Source of the DNA: Lamellibrachia columna
Taxonomy: Eukaryota; Annelida; Polychaeta; Sabellida; Siboglinidae
NCBI GenBank assembly: GCA_963662155.1
Contig: OY759264.1
Location: 17,191,142 to 17,255,141, forward strand
Reading direction: 5' to 3'
DNA length: 64,000 nucleotides
How positions within the stretch are numbered: the stretch's first letter is position 1; every line of letters starts with the position of its first letter. Both the position numbers and the translations under genes were made by a program. Below the pieces are notes generated by a model, which worked only from the letters and a program-made list of their open reading frames with translations, was not told the origin of the DNA and made no database searches. Shown here piece after piece: positions 36,901 to 48,008 of this stretch.

Positions 36901-39900
36901 GTCACTGGCTGACTCACAAGTGTCCTTCTCACCCGACGTGTCACTAACCACTGTGTCTGGCTCTGTCCGTCTACCCGTGTCATCCTGTGTGACACTCGGC
37001 CCTGACCGTCTCTTGTCCACACCACCGTCTCCATCCGTTCTCAACACTGGAACGACACCATGGCCTGATGAAACTGTTGATTCAGGATCCACAACCAGGT
37101 GGCCAGTTCTATTGATGCCATCTCCACCTGGTGGCTTTCCAGGCAACATTGTCGCAGCAGAAGCATTGGATGACTGAAAGCGAGATTTCCAGACTTTCCA
37201 AATTTTCTCCTTTTGACGATCTATAACGGTTGTCACATGTCCAATCTGGTGACCAGGTAGCATGTGTGAATCTTCCATTGAATTATCAGGTGCACCCCAT
37301 TCACTTTTCACCTGTCCCATTGTAGCAGATGTCAGTTGCTGTGCAGCTACAGTAGCTGATGCAAATGTAGCTGACAGTGAACTTTTTATTTCCACCTTTA
37401 CTGGACTTGGCGCTTGAGTCATCTCTAAATTGGGTACATGTTTCTTCTCTGAACTTCGCATTTGTGTATTTTCTGAACTTGATTCTTGTGTTTTCTCTAC
37501 ACTTGACATTTGTGTGTTCTCTGGACTTTGTACTTGTGTCTTCTCTGAACTTTGTGCCTTCTCTAAACTTTGTGCCTTCTCTGAACTTTGTGCCTTCTCT
37601 GAACTTTGTGCCTTCTCTAAACTTTGTGCCTTCTCTAAACTTTGTGCCTTCTCTGAACTTTGTGTCTTCTCTGAACTTTGCACTACTGACTTTTCTGAAC
37701 TGTGTACTTTCTCTGAAATTTGTATTTGTGTCTTATTTGAACTTGATACTTGTGTTTTCTCTACACTTGACATTTGTGTGTTCTCTGAACTTTGTACTTG
37801 TGTCTTCTCTGAACTGTGTGCCTTCTCTGAACTTTGTACTAGTGACGTTTCTGAACTTTGTACTTTTTCTAAACTTTTTACTTGTACCTTTTCTGAACCT
37901 GGTAACTGTGCCTTCTCTGAAGTCCCTATGTCCACTGTCACTGACCGTGGCACCCTGCCCATGGAGATCATCTTGACAATATTGCTGACTGGAGGACGCC
38001 GACCAGCAGTCCGGCCACTGGTGTAAGTGGTCACCTTAGGATGACTGACCACTGTAGCAGTTCTGGTGTCGACAGTCTGGTCATTGTTAGGACCACATCC
38101 AGCCTTTGGACAAGAGGCAACACATCCTTCACTTGTCCTGACCTGTGTGTTTGTCCTGGATGGGTTAGTCGTAACATTAGACCTCATTGAGTAAGTTGGC
38201 AAGTTCCTCTGGACTTGTAAGGCTCCAGCTAGATCTGTGCTGTTGCTAGGTGTACAAACAGCAGTCTTGCCTGAAGAGACATCTGCAGCAGTTGTTGCAG
38301 GTCTCATGGGATTGCTTTGTGTGTCCGTCCTAGCGGATGCTGTCTGTGTGTTCCTCGTGGTCAGAAGAGATGGTCCAGTGGACGTCTTGGTCGACCTGCC
38401 TTGTCTCATAGATGCACAAGATTTTGCTACGTCACATGTTCCAGGGAGAATCTCCGGGGAACGGTTAATCTTCCCAGTAGACACTGTCTGAGTCCTTTCT
38501 TTACACACAGCCACTCTACGGTCCACAACGGCTCCCCTAGATAGTGCCACAACCCTGGTACTAGCCACCCTGTTTAGCCTCCCCACTAGGGTCGTAGCCA
38601 AATCTACCTGACACTGACCCGTAGAATCTTTCACCTCTGACCTGGAGATGTTAGACATGTCACCAGTTGGGTGACTGGAGTCTTTTACCACAACAGTCCT
38701 CCTGGTTTCATTTACTACTGGACTTGGTGGTTCCTCCATGACTACAGGATTGTCTGTGGGACCACAACCTTGGAAATCCTTCCCCAACAGATCATTATTC
38801 CCTTTTCCCATTGCTCCTCTGCGTGCTGGGGGCAACTTTAGGAGAGTTCGGCTAGAGGTAACTGAGCAACAGGCACTTGATGATATCCCTCCATCTGCTC
38901 GACTTCCGGGGCTGACCACATTAAATTTTGTACAGGGTGCCCCTGTTGTCATTACAGCAGATAACCTATCTACACGGGTGATTCTGTTGCCTACTGGTGC
39001 TTCTGATGTGAAGCTGACATCGCTGTCAGAATCCAATGTGACACCTGTCCCATCATACAAAGAGCAGTTCCGTCTTGATACTGGCACTTTTCGTGGGGGC
39101 AAACACACTGGTTCATCATCCCTGGATGTAACAGGCGTACGTACCCTTGTGACAGCTTCATCGGGTGTCTGCTTACTGGATGTTGACACCCCCACAGCAC
39201 ATTGACCACCTCTAGAAGTGGACACAACCGTAGACCCTCGATTCTCTCTACCAGAGTCTGACTGCATCACAACTTTCTGGGCAGAGCAAATCACCGACCG
39301 ACTGAACTGACTTTCTTTTGCCTCAGCAGCGTTAGTTGCCATGTGACCAGTGTGACCTTTGACTTTATTTGGCAACCCATCAACACCCTTCAGTGTTACG
39401 GTAATGTTGCAGTTTGTTGCATCTCTGCCACTTGCTTCTGGCATCTTCTCCTTCTGTGGGTGAGGACCACGCAGGTTCTGCTGGGTCGACATCATTTCAC
39501 TTGAACCTGCTAATCTACCCCCTATCACCCCAGGAGAGATTACCCTGTCTGGTCTCCGTAGTGTAATCTTTGTCTTCTTAGTACCATCCTCTGCTGCATG
39601 GGTCTTCTCATTGTGGCGTTTCCAGCACCGCTTACGAACTTTACCCTGTGGTTGCTGCATGATCAATGGCAACGGGGTGCTCATGTGACTGGACGTTGAG
39701 CTCGTTTCAGAGTGCCCATCCTCAGACCCTTTGTGGTCATTGGGTAGATGTCCAGAGAATTCATAGCTTGTACAAACTGTTGATAGCTCTACATTTGACA
39801 GGCGTCCACTGTCTTGTCCATCTTGTCTTTGGTCACTGCCCAAATTGCCACCAATCACTGGCTCTGTACATTGTACGCAGTTACTTCCATCTTGACATGA

Positions 39901-42900
39901 AGTCACATGACCCCCGGGGCCCCCTATCGAATCATCTAGGGTCACATGACCCTCCACAAAGGCATTGTTTATCTGAGCGTGCTGGATCTTTCTGGATGCA
40001 AATGTGCTTATTTCTGCGAACTGATCAACTACATGGACTTGTTCTTTTCCGTCATTCAGACTTTCTTTATCATTTACAATAACTGACTGGCTATTCCCTG
40101 TAGTCTCATGTCTTCCTACAGTAGTCATGCCAACATCCGTGTTATCAACAACCAAGTGATCTGTGGTCCATCTCTGTCCACAATGTGACATGTCACTAGT
40201 ATCTGACCCTATGCTGTCATGCGTCACCATTTCGTCGTTGATGTCATTTGACACCTCGCGCATGATGGTGTGAAAGCCACTCCTGTCAGTGATCTCTTCA
40301 ACCTCCACAACCACATACTCGCTGCTGTCATACTCCTGGCCGTTGTAATCCGTCATCGATTCGTCACCATCTGGCATCACCGTCACATCCCGCGACTCGT
40401 CATCCGACACTGATGTCACATGCTTTGTAAGTGATTCGCCACCATCTGGCATCACCGTCACATCCCGCGACTCGTCATCCGACACCGTTGTCACATGCTT
40501 TGTAAGTGATTCGTCACCATCTGGCATCACCGTCACATCCCGCGACTCGTCATCCGACACCGTTGTCACATGCTTTGTAAGTGATTCGTCACCATCTGCA
40601 GCTATGTTGCGCGACTCATCGTCATCTGACAACGTTGTCATTTGTTGTTCCACTGATGAAAGCTCTGGTACATCTACACAGAACACTTGACGCGAGTCAG
40701 TGTCACCAAGCTGCGCCTCAGTGTCCATGGGTGAGTGACAGACCGTTACAGATCTTGGGTCCACTCCCAGCTTCTTCGGGTCCACCACAAGTGTGGTCCC
40801 CTCATCACAATCATCAGAATCAACACCTACGTCCCAAGACATGTCACCTTTCTCAGCATGCTCCTCACCACCCTCTTCCTCTTCATAGTCGGGCTCAAAG
40901 TCTTCCTCGTGGTCTATGTCGCCCCAGTAGCTCTTTTTATGTTGAAAGAAATGCAGCTTCCGAGTTCCCCCTTCAGCTTTGGCACTCTTACGGATTGGAC
41001 CCTTCAACTGGATCACTTTCTTGGGACTAAGTTTTGACACTTTGACATTACCAGGTTCTGGTTTTGTCCTGTCACCTTTGGATTTGCTATTAACCTGGTG
41101 GGTTTGTTTCATGTCAACATTGGTGGTGCGTGACAGTGTTCCTAGTTGAGCATTGACACTGTGGCTTGATGTACCGACTGTCACTGGTGATGCTTTCTGC
41201 AGCGGTTCTGTTGAGGTCAGAGTTGGTCCAGTTTGGACCATCTCAGTAGACACAGTTGTCCCTTGCAAGTCATCGTCGACACCTTTGCCAGTATTTTCCA
41301 AGTGAGAGGGGTTTAACTGCGGCAAGTTTTCCTCCACTGCTGGTTTATCTACACATGTTCTGACATCTTCGTTTGGTGTCTGAGTTACAGGCAAACAACC
41401 ATGATCTTTTATTGTGGCAAGTACTTGTTCTAAATGTAACTTTGGGCCTACACTGGACCCAGCCACTTGTTCTAAATGTAACTTTGGGCCTACACTGGAC
41501 CCAGCCACTTGTTCTAAATGTAACTTTGGGCCTACACTGGACCCAGCCACTTGTTCTAAATGTAACTTTGGGCCTACACTGGACCCAGCCACTTGTTCTA
41601 AATGTAACTTTGGGCCTACACTGGACCCAGCCACTTGTTCTAAATGCAACTGTGTGTCTATAACGGACCCAGCTTTGCTGAGGTTCCCACTGCTGGTCAC
41701 CTTCATGATGTGACCTCTCCTGATCCTACCTACCTTGTTACCTCTACCTGTGGATTCAGGCACTTCCATCACATCTTGCTGTGTGACAGGAGGGGTATTC
41801 AGCCGCCCTCTCCCCCTACCGCGTCTTCCCCTACCGCGAGGTGAAGCCTGTCTGGGAGAGTGTCTTGTCTTGATGACAACATCTGGTAAATTAAAACAAT
41901 CCCCTTCGCCTCGGTGTGTCTTGCTGGACAAAATATCCATGCTACGGGACTTATCACAGTCCACCGACACCATCTCCTCCAAGTTTGTCTTCACTTCAGA
42001 CTGGTCTATATCCGTGGCAACTCCAACCGCCGATGCTACCAACTGAAACATTCTGGCACCTCCTGTTGTATGATGAGCAGTTTTCCTCTTAGGAAACACA
42101 GGATCATCTTCTCTATGGACCTGGATCAAGACCTCATCACTGTTCAACTTTTGCACTGATGCATCCTCTTCTTGATTACCCAAAATCACGACAAGTTTAG
42201 ATTGCCCCCGGGGTGACTGTCTTGTCCCCTTTCTAGCACCCCGCACTGAGGGCTTATTGTTATCCCATGCTGAGGTGCCACGGGAAGCTGTAGGTGAGAC
42301 TAGTTCATGGTCATCTGAGGTCAGGTCAGAGGTCGTCTGGTCATCACTAGCAGCAGTATCCTCACAGCTCTCATCAACCTCAATCAGTTTAACTTTCTGC
42401 GAACATACTCTACCTTTTCCGGCTTGTTTTTGTGCTGTTTTTCTTGGGCTACTTTTCCTTTTTTGGGGAAGACCAGAACTGCTAACAGGGGAGACATCAG
42501 ACAGGTTTGTCACATTCACATTGTTCTTCCCCTGGGGTTTCTTCTTGCGCCCTCCGCGGGGTGCCAGGGGCACTTGCTCCACACCATGAGACGTACCTGG
42601 AGAATCTCCATTGTAGTCAACCAACATGATGTTATCGCTGTTTAAAACTTCCCATGGTGGAGATGAACTGGGACAACCACCAGAGGGCACCACAGACTGC
42701 GGACTGGCTCGTTTACCTCGGCCCTTTGGTGGGACTTTTGTAGGTGATTGCATGCCCTTGACGAACCTTTTGTCCTTCTTAAGTGTCACCGTCAAGAAGA
42801 TCTCCTTGTCTTGGTTGACACCTGAAGAATATATGCAAATGTTATTTTTCTGTCTACATTTCATTTGAGAAATCATGATTTATAAGTCATCAATACTGCA

Positions 42901-45069
42901 TATTTTTTTCAACAAATTGCTGAATTGTTACATGGTGTAAGTCTTCTTCACATGACAAAACCATGTTATAACTATTGACATGAATTTTCTTGTGGTGTAC
43001 ACTTGTTAATATTATATTCAAGAAGACACACAACTAAGTACAATCAGGGTTGACTGAATTTACTTTAATTTTGTACTTGAGTAAAAGTAATTCACCTAAC
43101 TACTACTTGAGTAAAAGCAAAATTACTTTGTAAAAAAGAACTTGAGTAAAAAGTAAAACTACTTTTCAAAAGTACTTGAAGTAACAGTACAACAATTAGA
43201 AATAACAACATCATCACGAGTAATATTACATAAATTACACAGCTTGCATCTGACAACTGTTTTGCACCCACTCTGCCTATAACAAAGTGTTCCCAGACAG
43301 CCTTAGCTGCTCAATCAGTCTACCACCCTTGAACATGGTGCTCACTTGGAAAACTACATTATCATTAATGAGAGCTCACATCAAATAATTTCAGTTAAAT
43401 ACAGAACTTAATTAATGATGAGGTACAATCTGTCTTTTTATCGACCTGTTCCACTGGGGTATGGGAGGAGCTAGATTGTACAACAGAATATGCATACGCA
43501 GGTGTGATTGTATCTGAGTAGGTAGAGGGTCAGTCCAGTAGTAGTAGTAGCCTCTCAGGGAAACAGGTCAGAGGTAATATAATCTAGCACTGACCATAGT
43601 AAAATTAACAGACATTTGATGCCTAGCTGATGAAGCCACCTGGCTTGTGAATCCCACCTTCTCATGTCTTCCCAGACATGTCTTATCAGCACACACAAAC
43701 ATTGAAACAACAGGCTTTAGCAGCTAGCTGTGTTGGTTACCTGGTACCAGTTGGGGCTAGAATTGATCAGAAGAGAGTCTAGTGCAACAGAGGAATGCTG
43801 TTGCTAGTTGCAATTAAAAGTGCCCTGTCAGGGCCCCTGTCCCTGATATTATTTATTATGGGTCAGCTTGAATAAGCCATTGGCATTGCTGGGAAAAGAT
43901 GCTGCCAAATAGCAGAGTATCAATTCTTTACTTTTTAGTTCTGTAAAGTAATCATTATTATGAATTTCTCAATATAAATTTTAGTCGTGAAAGTGAAATG
44001 CTAAGTAAAATGCTGACGTAAGCCGGTAAAGTCGTTGCTGACAATGGGTGAAAATCGGTTCTCGTTCTCGATCCACGTTCGCTCACGAGTATTAGAATTG
44101 TGTCAATGTATGGGGATTATCAATACATTGTCGAAATTGCCAATTTTAATATTTATAATACGTATTGGAAACTTACTGATTAATAGTTTATATGGTGCAA
44201 TGGAGACATTTGGTTTGAGATGGCGTTCAAGCGTTGTGTGCTCGAAGTGACATTTCATGTCAACGGCATACTTCGTTCACTGACGTAGATATAAAACAGT
44301 GATTGCGTCGATTTCCCAAAGAGAGGTTTGTATGCAGATATGATCGCGAACTGGCCTGGATTGAATGATATTAATAACTTTTGGCCTGGCGAGTATGAAC
44401 AGTTTATGAAATGACGTTGACGGTGGAGCGCCACCGGCAGCAGAAGTTTCACAAAACATTTTTATTAAAATATATTGCGAAGTAAATAAAAGTAACGGAG
44501 TAAAAAGTTGCATTACTTTAGATAAAACTACTTTGTTATAAGTAAAAGTATTTAGTCAAAATTCTCCTACTCTCTCTCTCTCTACTCCCTCTCTCTACTT
44601 TTACTTCGTTACATGCCAACCCCGAGTACAATGCATATCACATTGCACAAGACACAGTGAAAAAGTAATCTTTTCAATCTCATAGTTAGTTGCGACCAAG
44701 TCTTAGGAAACCAATTTTTAACCATTTTCTGCACTTCTATCGCCCTGGCAGTTTACCCGGAACACCTTGCGTTGTATTTAGTGCAGTTGTCTTCATCCTG
44801 TAGCTCAGTACTGAGGAAGTACAAAATATATTTGGTCACAAGGCAAATGCTAAATAATAATCTCAACTGCAAACTCACGAACACAAATAAATGCCACAAA
44901 TCAAGTTGTCTAAAGAACATATCTGACGCATTCAGCAGAGCTACCAACCAAGTCAGGACGCAAACCTACTGTTGAGAGAAGACACTGTCTTGCGTTCAAC
45001 CTTTACTTTTGTGTCTTCTGCCACGCCCCCCTTCTTCCTCACCGCTGCTCGTGGTTTCCTTGACTTCAT
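24918..45069 (-). CDS. large unrecognised gene, 12 exons, about 3,486 residues
   Basis: CDS exons: 45069-44970, 42821-36698, 36392-36080, 35510-35312, 34824-34682, 32981-32888, 32049-31861, 31526-31491, 31212-31019, 30636-30493, 30283-27712, 25270-24918. Phases agree at every junction (10,461 nt). The N-terminus is basic (MKSRKPRAAVRKK), followed by KEIFLTVTLKKDKRF. Exon 2 is a disordered Ser/Thr/Asp-rich region with AT-hook-like GRGRRGRGRGR near residue 360 and three repeat arrays. Exons 4-10 (about residues 2180-2512) encode amphipathic helices (LWDGLALVFRKLLGRY, AKAVMDACLQHSDIDMLKQI, LRVAMEKKVPQILLQIYSHC) and look like a helical-repeat domain. Exon 11 holds an 18-residue repeat array, and exon 12 a compact C-terminus. 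The layout suggests a nuclear scaffold, but this is inference. I could not match it to a family. The start is uncertain: a CAG acceptor at 45084-45086 leaves the frame open upstream, so earlier exons may exist. Confidence 0.75.
25369..25600 (-). mobile_element. LINE 3' remnant
   Basis: FGKRTFSVAAPKILNELPIT followed by KTFNILFL on the minus strand is the usual C-terminal tail of non-LTR reverse transcriptases. It is isolated, in the intron between exons 11 and 12 of the large gene. Confidence 0.65.
25893..26042. mobile_element. 150-bp MITE with TA target duplication
   Basis: Perfect terminal inverted repeats CAGTGGCGTAAC…GTTACGCCACTG are flanked by TA on both sides (25891-25892, 26043-26044). 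This fits a Tc1/mariner-like non-autonomous element. The interior has poly-C runs. A (TATG) microsatellite follows at 26047-26075. Confidence 0.85.
26856..27395. repeat. 22-bp minisatellite, about 24 units
   Basis: Units of TTTGCCTGCCTTACCACTGC plus TG, with CTG/CTC and G/A variants, lie in the last intron of the large gene. On the gene strand every unit reads GTGGTAAGGCAGG, a donor-like motif. All plus-strand frames stay open only because of periodicity. Confidence 0.95.
27790..28650 (-). repeat. coding 54-bp tandem repeat, 16 units of 18 residues
   Basis: Within exon 11 the unit is SSYPATRWGDDTTSQGDK (about residues 3056-3343). Upstream units (around 28650-28960) are recognisable but strongly diverged, while the central ones are nearly identical, as expected from ongoing unequal exchange. 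Trp-Gly and Tyr-Pro positions are the most constant. No known domain was recognised. Confidence 0.93.
29580..29870 (-). repeat. coding 90-bp repeat, about three to four units
   Basis: Units of 30 residues with DALPSSESPLKQRTP and QGYGVLSFDQ lie in the first third of exon 11. Two central units are almost identical and the outer ones have diverged. Confidence 0.85.
30952..30984 (-). pseudogene. partial copy of the 3' end of exon 9
   Basis: The 33-bp segment is a close copy of 31018-31050, the end of the exon at 31212-31019 plus its donor. On the gene strand it carries TAG in place of the Trp codon and has lost the GTACGT donor. Confidence 0.65.
32495..32785. repeat. about 73-bp minisatellite, four units
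   Basis: Units contain ATCATCAGATCTGACAGACT and GGCATGTCTTCAGACCTGAG. They lie in the intron between exons 6 and 7 of the large gene. Confidence 0.9.
33105..34115 (+). mobile_element. decayed LINE fragment with ATTC tail
   Basis: Broken frames give SPQGDSLSPVLF (reverse transcriptase motif), then YNCSSWAVPTTMLHKLNACH, RHLQSILDMPW, PLSQQVQRMRRSKFSHVLHM and DWTRWHRLW. Stops and frameshifts separate the pieces. It ends in TCATTCATTCATTC at about 34094-34108. A 42-bp duplication (33006-33085) lies just before it. It is inserted in the intron between exons 5 and 6 of the large gene, antisense to it. Confidence 0.75.
34250..34660 (+). mobile_element. LINE 3' fragment of the family also seen at 8.1 and 46.9 kb
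   Basis: HKRFHKEAGEESITMGWAH and its frameshifted continuation resemble the post-reverse-transcriptase tail of this family. The 3' end shares GACTTCAGG-ACAAAGAGGAGAG-AACAACA with 8550-8575. It stops about 20 bases short of the donor of exon 5, separated by a CA-rich run. Confidence 0.65.
35550..35830. repeat. degenerate tandem repeat around GTGTTCACA and GGTCAT
   Basis: Loosely repeated units (GGTCATAGAGGTGTTCACAC type) of about 35-40 bp fill the intron between exons 3 and 4 of the large gene. Confidence 0.6.
36130..36270 (-). repeat. coding 30-33-bp repeat in exon 3 of the large gene
   Basis: Four to five units of HHSQQVVGSD type (10-11 residues, His/Gln-rich). Unit lengths stay multiples of three. 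Confidence 0.88.
36698..42821 (-). CDS. giant internal exon 2 (6,124 bp) of the large gene
   Basis: One uninterrupted frame of about 2,041 residues runs from the acceptor TTCTTCAG (phase 2 start) to the donor TG|GTAAGT. Antisense frames of 100-200 codons here are shadows. Composition is rich in Ser, Thr, Asp, Val and Gln with many SP/TP dipeptides, so it is probably intrinsically disordered and a possible phosphorylation substrate. Basic clusters (PKGRGKRASP, RGGRKKKPQGK, GRGRRGRGRGR) sit in the N-terminal fifth and acidic clusters (EDFEPDYEEEEGGEEHAEK) near 40880-40930. Confidence 0.85.
37400..37910 (-). repeat. coding 18-bp repeat (SSEKAQ type)
   Basis: Units of six residues (SSEKAQ, SLEKAQ, SSEKTQ) with longer interspersed 12-14-residue variants (SENTQMSSVEKTQ) span about residues 1671-1841. 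The core at 37540-37680 is nearly perfect. It could form a charged helix or remain disordered. Confidence 0.9.
40335..40612 (-). repeat. coding 75-bp repeat, three and a half units
   Basis: The 25-residue unit is DESLTKHVTTVSDDESRD followed by VTVMPDG. Copies are almost identical at the DNA level, so amplification is recent. Acidic SDDES and DES motifs look like casein kinase 2-type sites. Confidence 0.92.
41415..41640 (-). repeat. coding 42-bp repeat, five units
   Basis: The 14-residue unit LHLEQVAGSSVGPK is identical in five copies, followed by a diverged copy with DTQ. This is a very recent in-frame amplification. Confidence 0.95.
43045..44624. mobile_element. non-autonomous hAT-like element, copy 2 (1,580 bp)
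   Basis: Ends CAGGGTTG…CCAACCCCG are flanked by a perfect 8-bp target duplication agtacaat (43037-43044, 44625-44632). It is homologous to 4333-5967 along its length. It sits in intron 1 of the large gene. There is no transposase open frame. Confidence 0.92.
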
Positions 45070-45800
45070 CACAGCCTCATTCCCTGCAACCATCCAGCCA
45101 CCCCACTTGTAAAAAAAAGGGAAAATAATAAATATTCAGACCAGTCATACTTTTTAATCTGTACTTTTGACTTGAAATTCTGAATAAATTTGTGTAATTT
45201 TATCATTGGTTAACCAGCCTATAGCATTCCGATTCTGATCGATTAGCCGGTTTTGCCAGTTGCAATCGAGTGTCGCCAGCTATCAGGTTACAAAATGGTC
45301 CTACATCAAACAAAATCTGCTAGGTCCTCGGGAATCTGCTTAGTGTAAACAACGAGTTTCGACTTTTATATGTTTGTCTTTCAATGTCATGCTACTGTGA
45401 TAAACACCACAAAATATGTACGTCATCACCATTTGAAACAAATCCAAGTAAAAACAGTATTTGGCTGTATACCTGCAAAATTCTGCATTGCAAACGTGTA
45501 ATCCGTATGATATGGCAGCTCCAAATTTTGCAAATATTGGCCACCATCTTTTACTACAATTCTTTCGGATGCATTCAAGACACTGCAATTCTTAGTAATA
45601 TTCTTGAGTATTCGAACATTACGTTCGTGTATAGTTTACTCACCAACACACAGAAATTCTTACTAGTGTTCTAGAGACAGTTCAACAAAATACTGGCAAT
45701 GCTTGAAAACTCATCATAGAACTACATGCTTGGGCATGTTTTATTAAAATTCAAAAACATTACTGCATACAGGGGAGGGGTTAACACCTGATGTGTTTGG

Positions 45801-46626
45801 CAGGCATGGGGTCAATTCCATTCTGGAATTTTAATTGACAACTCAATTCCAATTCCGGAGTTGGAATTGATTTTCGAGTCATTCAGAATTGGAACTGAAT
45901 TTTGGAATTGATTCGTGAAATTGACTGAACTGATATTGTTCATCGATACTCCTAAGTAATCAAGTAGATGCTAACATTTTACGTAATAGTAAGAAATGAG
46001 ATTTGCTCAAGTTTTAGTAATAGATCCTAACGTAATAGTACGTTACTTTTCTATTGCATATAACACTGCAGTTTAATTTTGTTCAACAGCCAGGAAGCTG
46101 TAAACAATGAACAAACAATGGCTAAGTCATTATTGAAACAATGAGAAAAGTCCAGAAGGCTCATAAGTTCATGGCCTCAGAAATACTTGCTCAATGAACC
46201 AATGCAGTAGCAAGCTAATTACTCTCGTGTTTCATTGGGGGTGCAGGCTAATCTGGCTGTTGGTGGCCTTCACACATTCATAACGCACACACACACAAAG
46301 GGCATGATTACAGATCTCTGCAACTGCAGGCAGACCAACTACAAATATTGATTCAGAGTAGCAGCTACAACCTGTTTTGAATTCAAAGTAAACTAAAATG
46401 TCAACCTTCAGAAATGAACCATGAGAAAAGTTTGGAGAATATTCACACAATAAGCTGAATTTTATTCATTCATTATGTTTGCTTGTGTGTGTGCGTGCGT
46501 GCGTGCGTGCGTGTGTATGCATAAATAAATCTTTTCTAAACGTCGGTGTTGACTTGAATTGAAACAAATTCGTTCCAGGTAGAATTGAACGGCATTTATG
46601 GGGCCCTGGAATTAACCCCATATATG
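45801..46626. mobile_element. hAT-like element of the GGGGTCAATTCC family, older copy
   Basis: The left end is CAGGCATGGGGTCAATTCC and the right end GGAATTAACCCCATATATG. Many AATTCCAATTCC motifs lie near the left end. The flanking 8-mers (gtgtttgg, gcacatgg) do not match well. It is related to 47764-48629. 45084-45800, between the large gene and this element, holds nothing I recognise. Confidence 0.55.
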
Positions 46627-46955
46627 GCACATGGTGTGCGTACAGGGGGAGGGGTAATTTTTCAATATGTTGTGTGTACGTAATTTGTAGATGATCTCTA
46701 CACAGAAGGAACAAAGAATTTGCAGGGCTTAAAATTCGTCTGAAAAATTAACTTTCAAAATTAGGGGTTAACAATTAAATTTAGGGGCCAATTGGCCGGG
46801 ACACCAGGTTTCATCTATAAATGACTAAATACTAAGATGCTTAGGTCGCAAGTAACCCCAGCCTATCTACACGGCCTATAGAGATCATGGCGATGAGGGA
46901 AAAACAAGAGAAAGGCCAATTTTGCAGAATTAATTGGGTGAGAAGAATTTAAGGA

Positions 46956-47390
46956 GTGAAAAGAGTAGACAATGGGATAATGGAGGAGCTGAGGGAGGAG
47001 GTTGGTGGGAGAGAGAGAGTAGACAAGGGGAGAATGGAGGAGCTGAGGGAGGAGGTTGGTGGGAGAGAGAGAGTAGACAAGGGGAGAATGGAGGAGCTGA
47101 GGGAGGAGGTTGGTGGGAGAGAGAGAGTAGACAAGAGGAGAATGGAGGAGCTGAGGGAGGAGGTTGGTGGGAGAGAGAGAGTAGACAAGAGGAGAATGGA
47201 GGAGCTGAGGGAGGAGGTTGGTGGGAGAGAGAGAGTAGACAAGGGGAGAATGGAGGAGCTGAGGGAGGAGGTTGGTGGGAGAGAGAGAGTAGACAAGGGG
47301 AGAATGGAGGAGCTGAGTGAGGAGGTTGGCGGGAGAGAGAGAGTAGACAAGGGAAGAATGGAGGAGCTGAGGGAGGAGGTTGGTGTTAAC
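46956..47390 (+). repeat. 54-bp tandem repeat inside the LINE fragment, eight units
   Basis: The unit encodes VDKGRMEELREEVGGRER. The single-copy parent is a conserved block in the tail of this LINE family. The seven or so extra copies are nearly identical, and the frame is kept because the unit is 54 bp. The element itself is dead, so I do not call a gene. Confidence 0.92.
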
Positions 47391-47763
47391 GACTTTCAGG
47401 AGGAAGCTGGTGAGGGGTTAATTATAGTGGGCTAACCATGTGGACCGAATGGAATGGAGACCGTGACTGACATGGGAGGACTGTGTGAAGACAGATTTGG
47501 CGGCACTGGGAGGGGAATGGAGAATGACAACAAATGACTTTAGAGGTATAGCAACAACATATGTATATACCTAGTGCGTATGTAACGTATAATATGTACG
47601 AAATGTATAAGTGTGTGAACATGTTTTTTTATAATTCATTCATCTCCCGGGCTTCAGTGATAGAGGAAAGTGACAACAAGTACAGTATGTACGTACCTAC
47701 CTACATACTTAGTGTATAATACGTACGTAATGTATAATAAATAGTATGTATATATGTGTGTGA

Positions 47764-47944
47764 CAGACATGGGGTCAATTCCAAAAAATCAATTCCAATT
47801 TCAAAGTGTCAATTCCAACTTTTTAAATCTTAGGCTAAGAAAAAATTCAAATCCAATTCGTTTTAACACATTTTTAATTGTACTTGTGCACAATAATATT
47901 TAATCAGGTATGATTAACAAATTAACTATTGTTCATTCAATGCA

Positions 47945-48008
<64 letters not shown>

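Noticed and set aside
37377..38026. Two plus-strand frames of about 199 codons (FSELC / NFVPSL repeats)
   Set aside because: Antisense shadows of the 18-bp SSEKAQ repeat.
45067..45083. Regulatory three-codon upstream ORF whose stop overlaps the large gene's ATG (TGATG)
   Set aside because: A CAG acceptor lies just upstream and the main frame is open back to it, so this stretch may be coding sequence from an earlier exon, not a 5' UTR.
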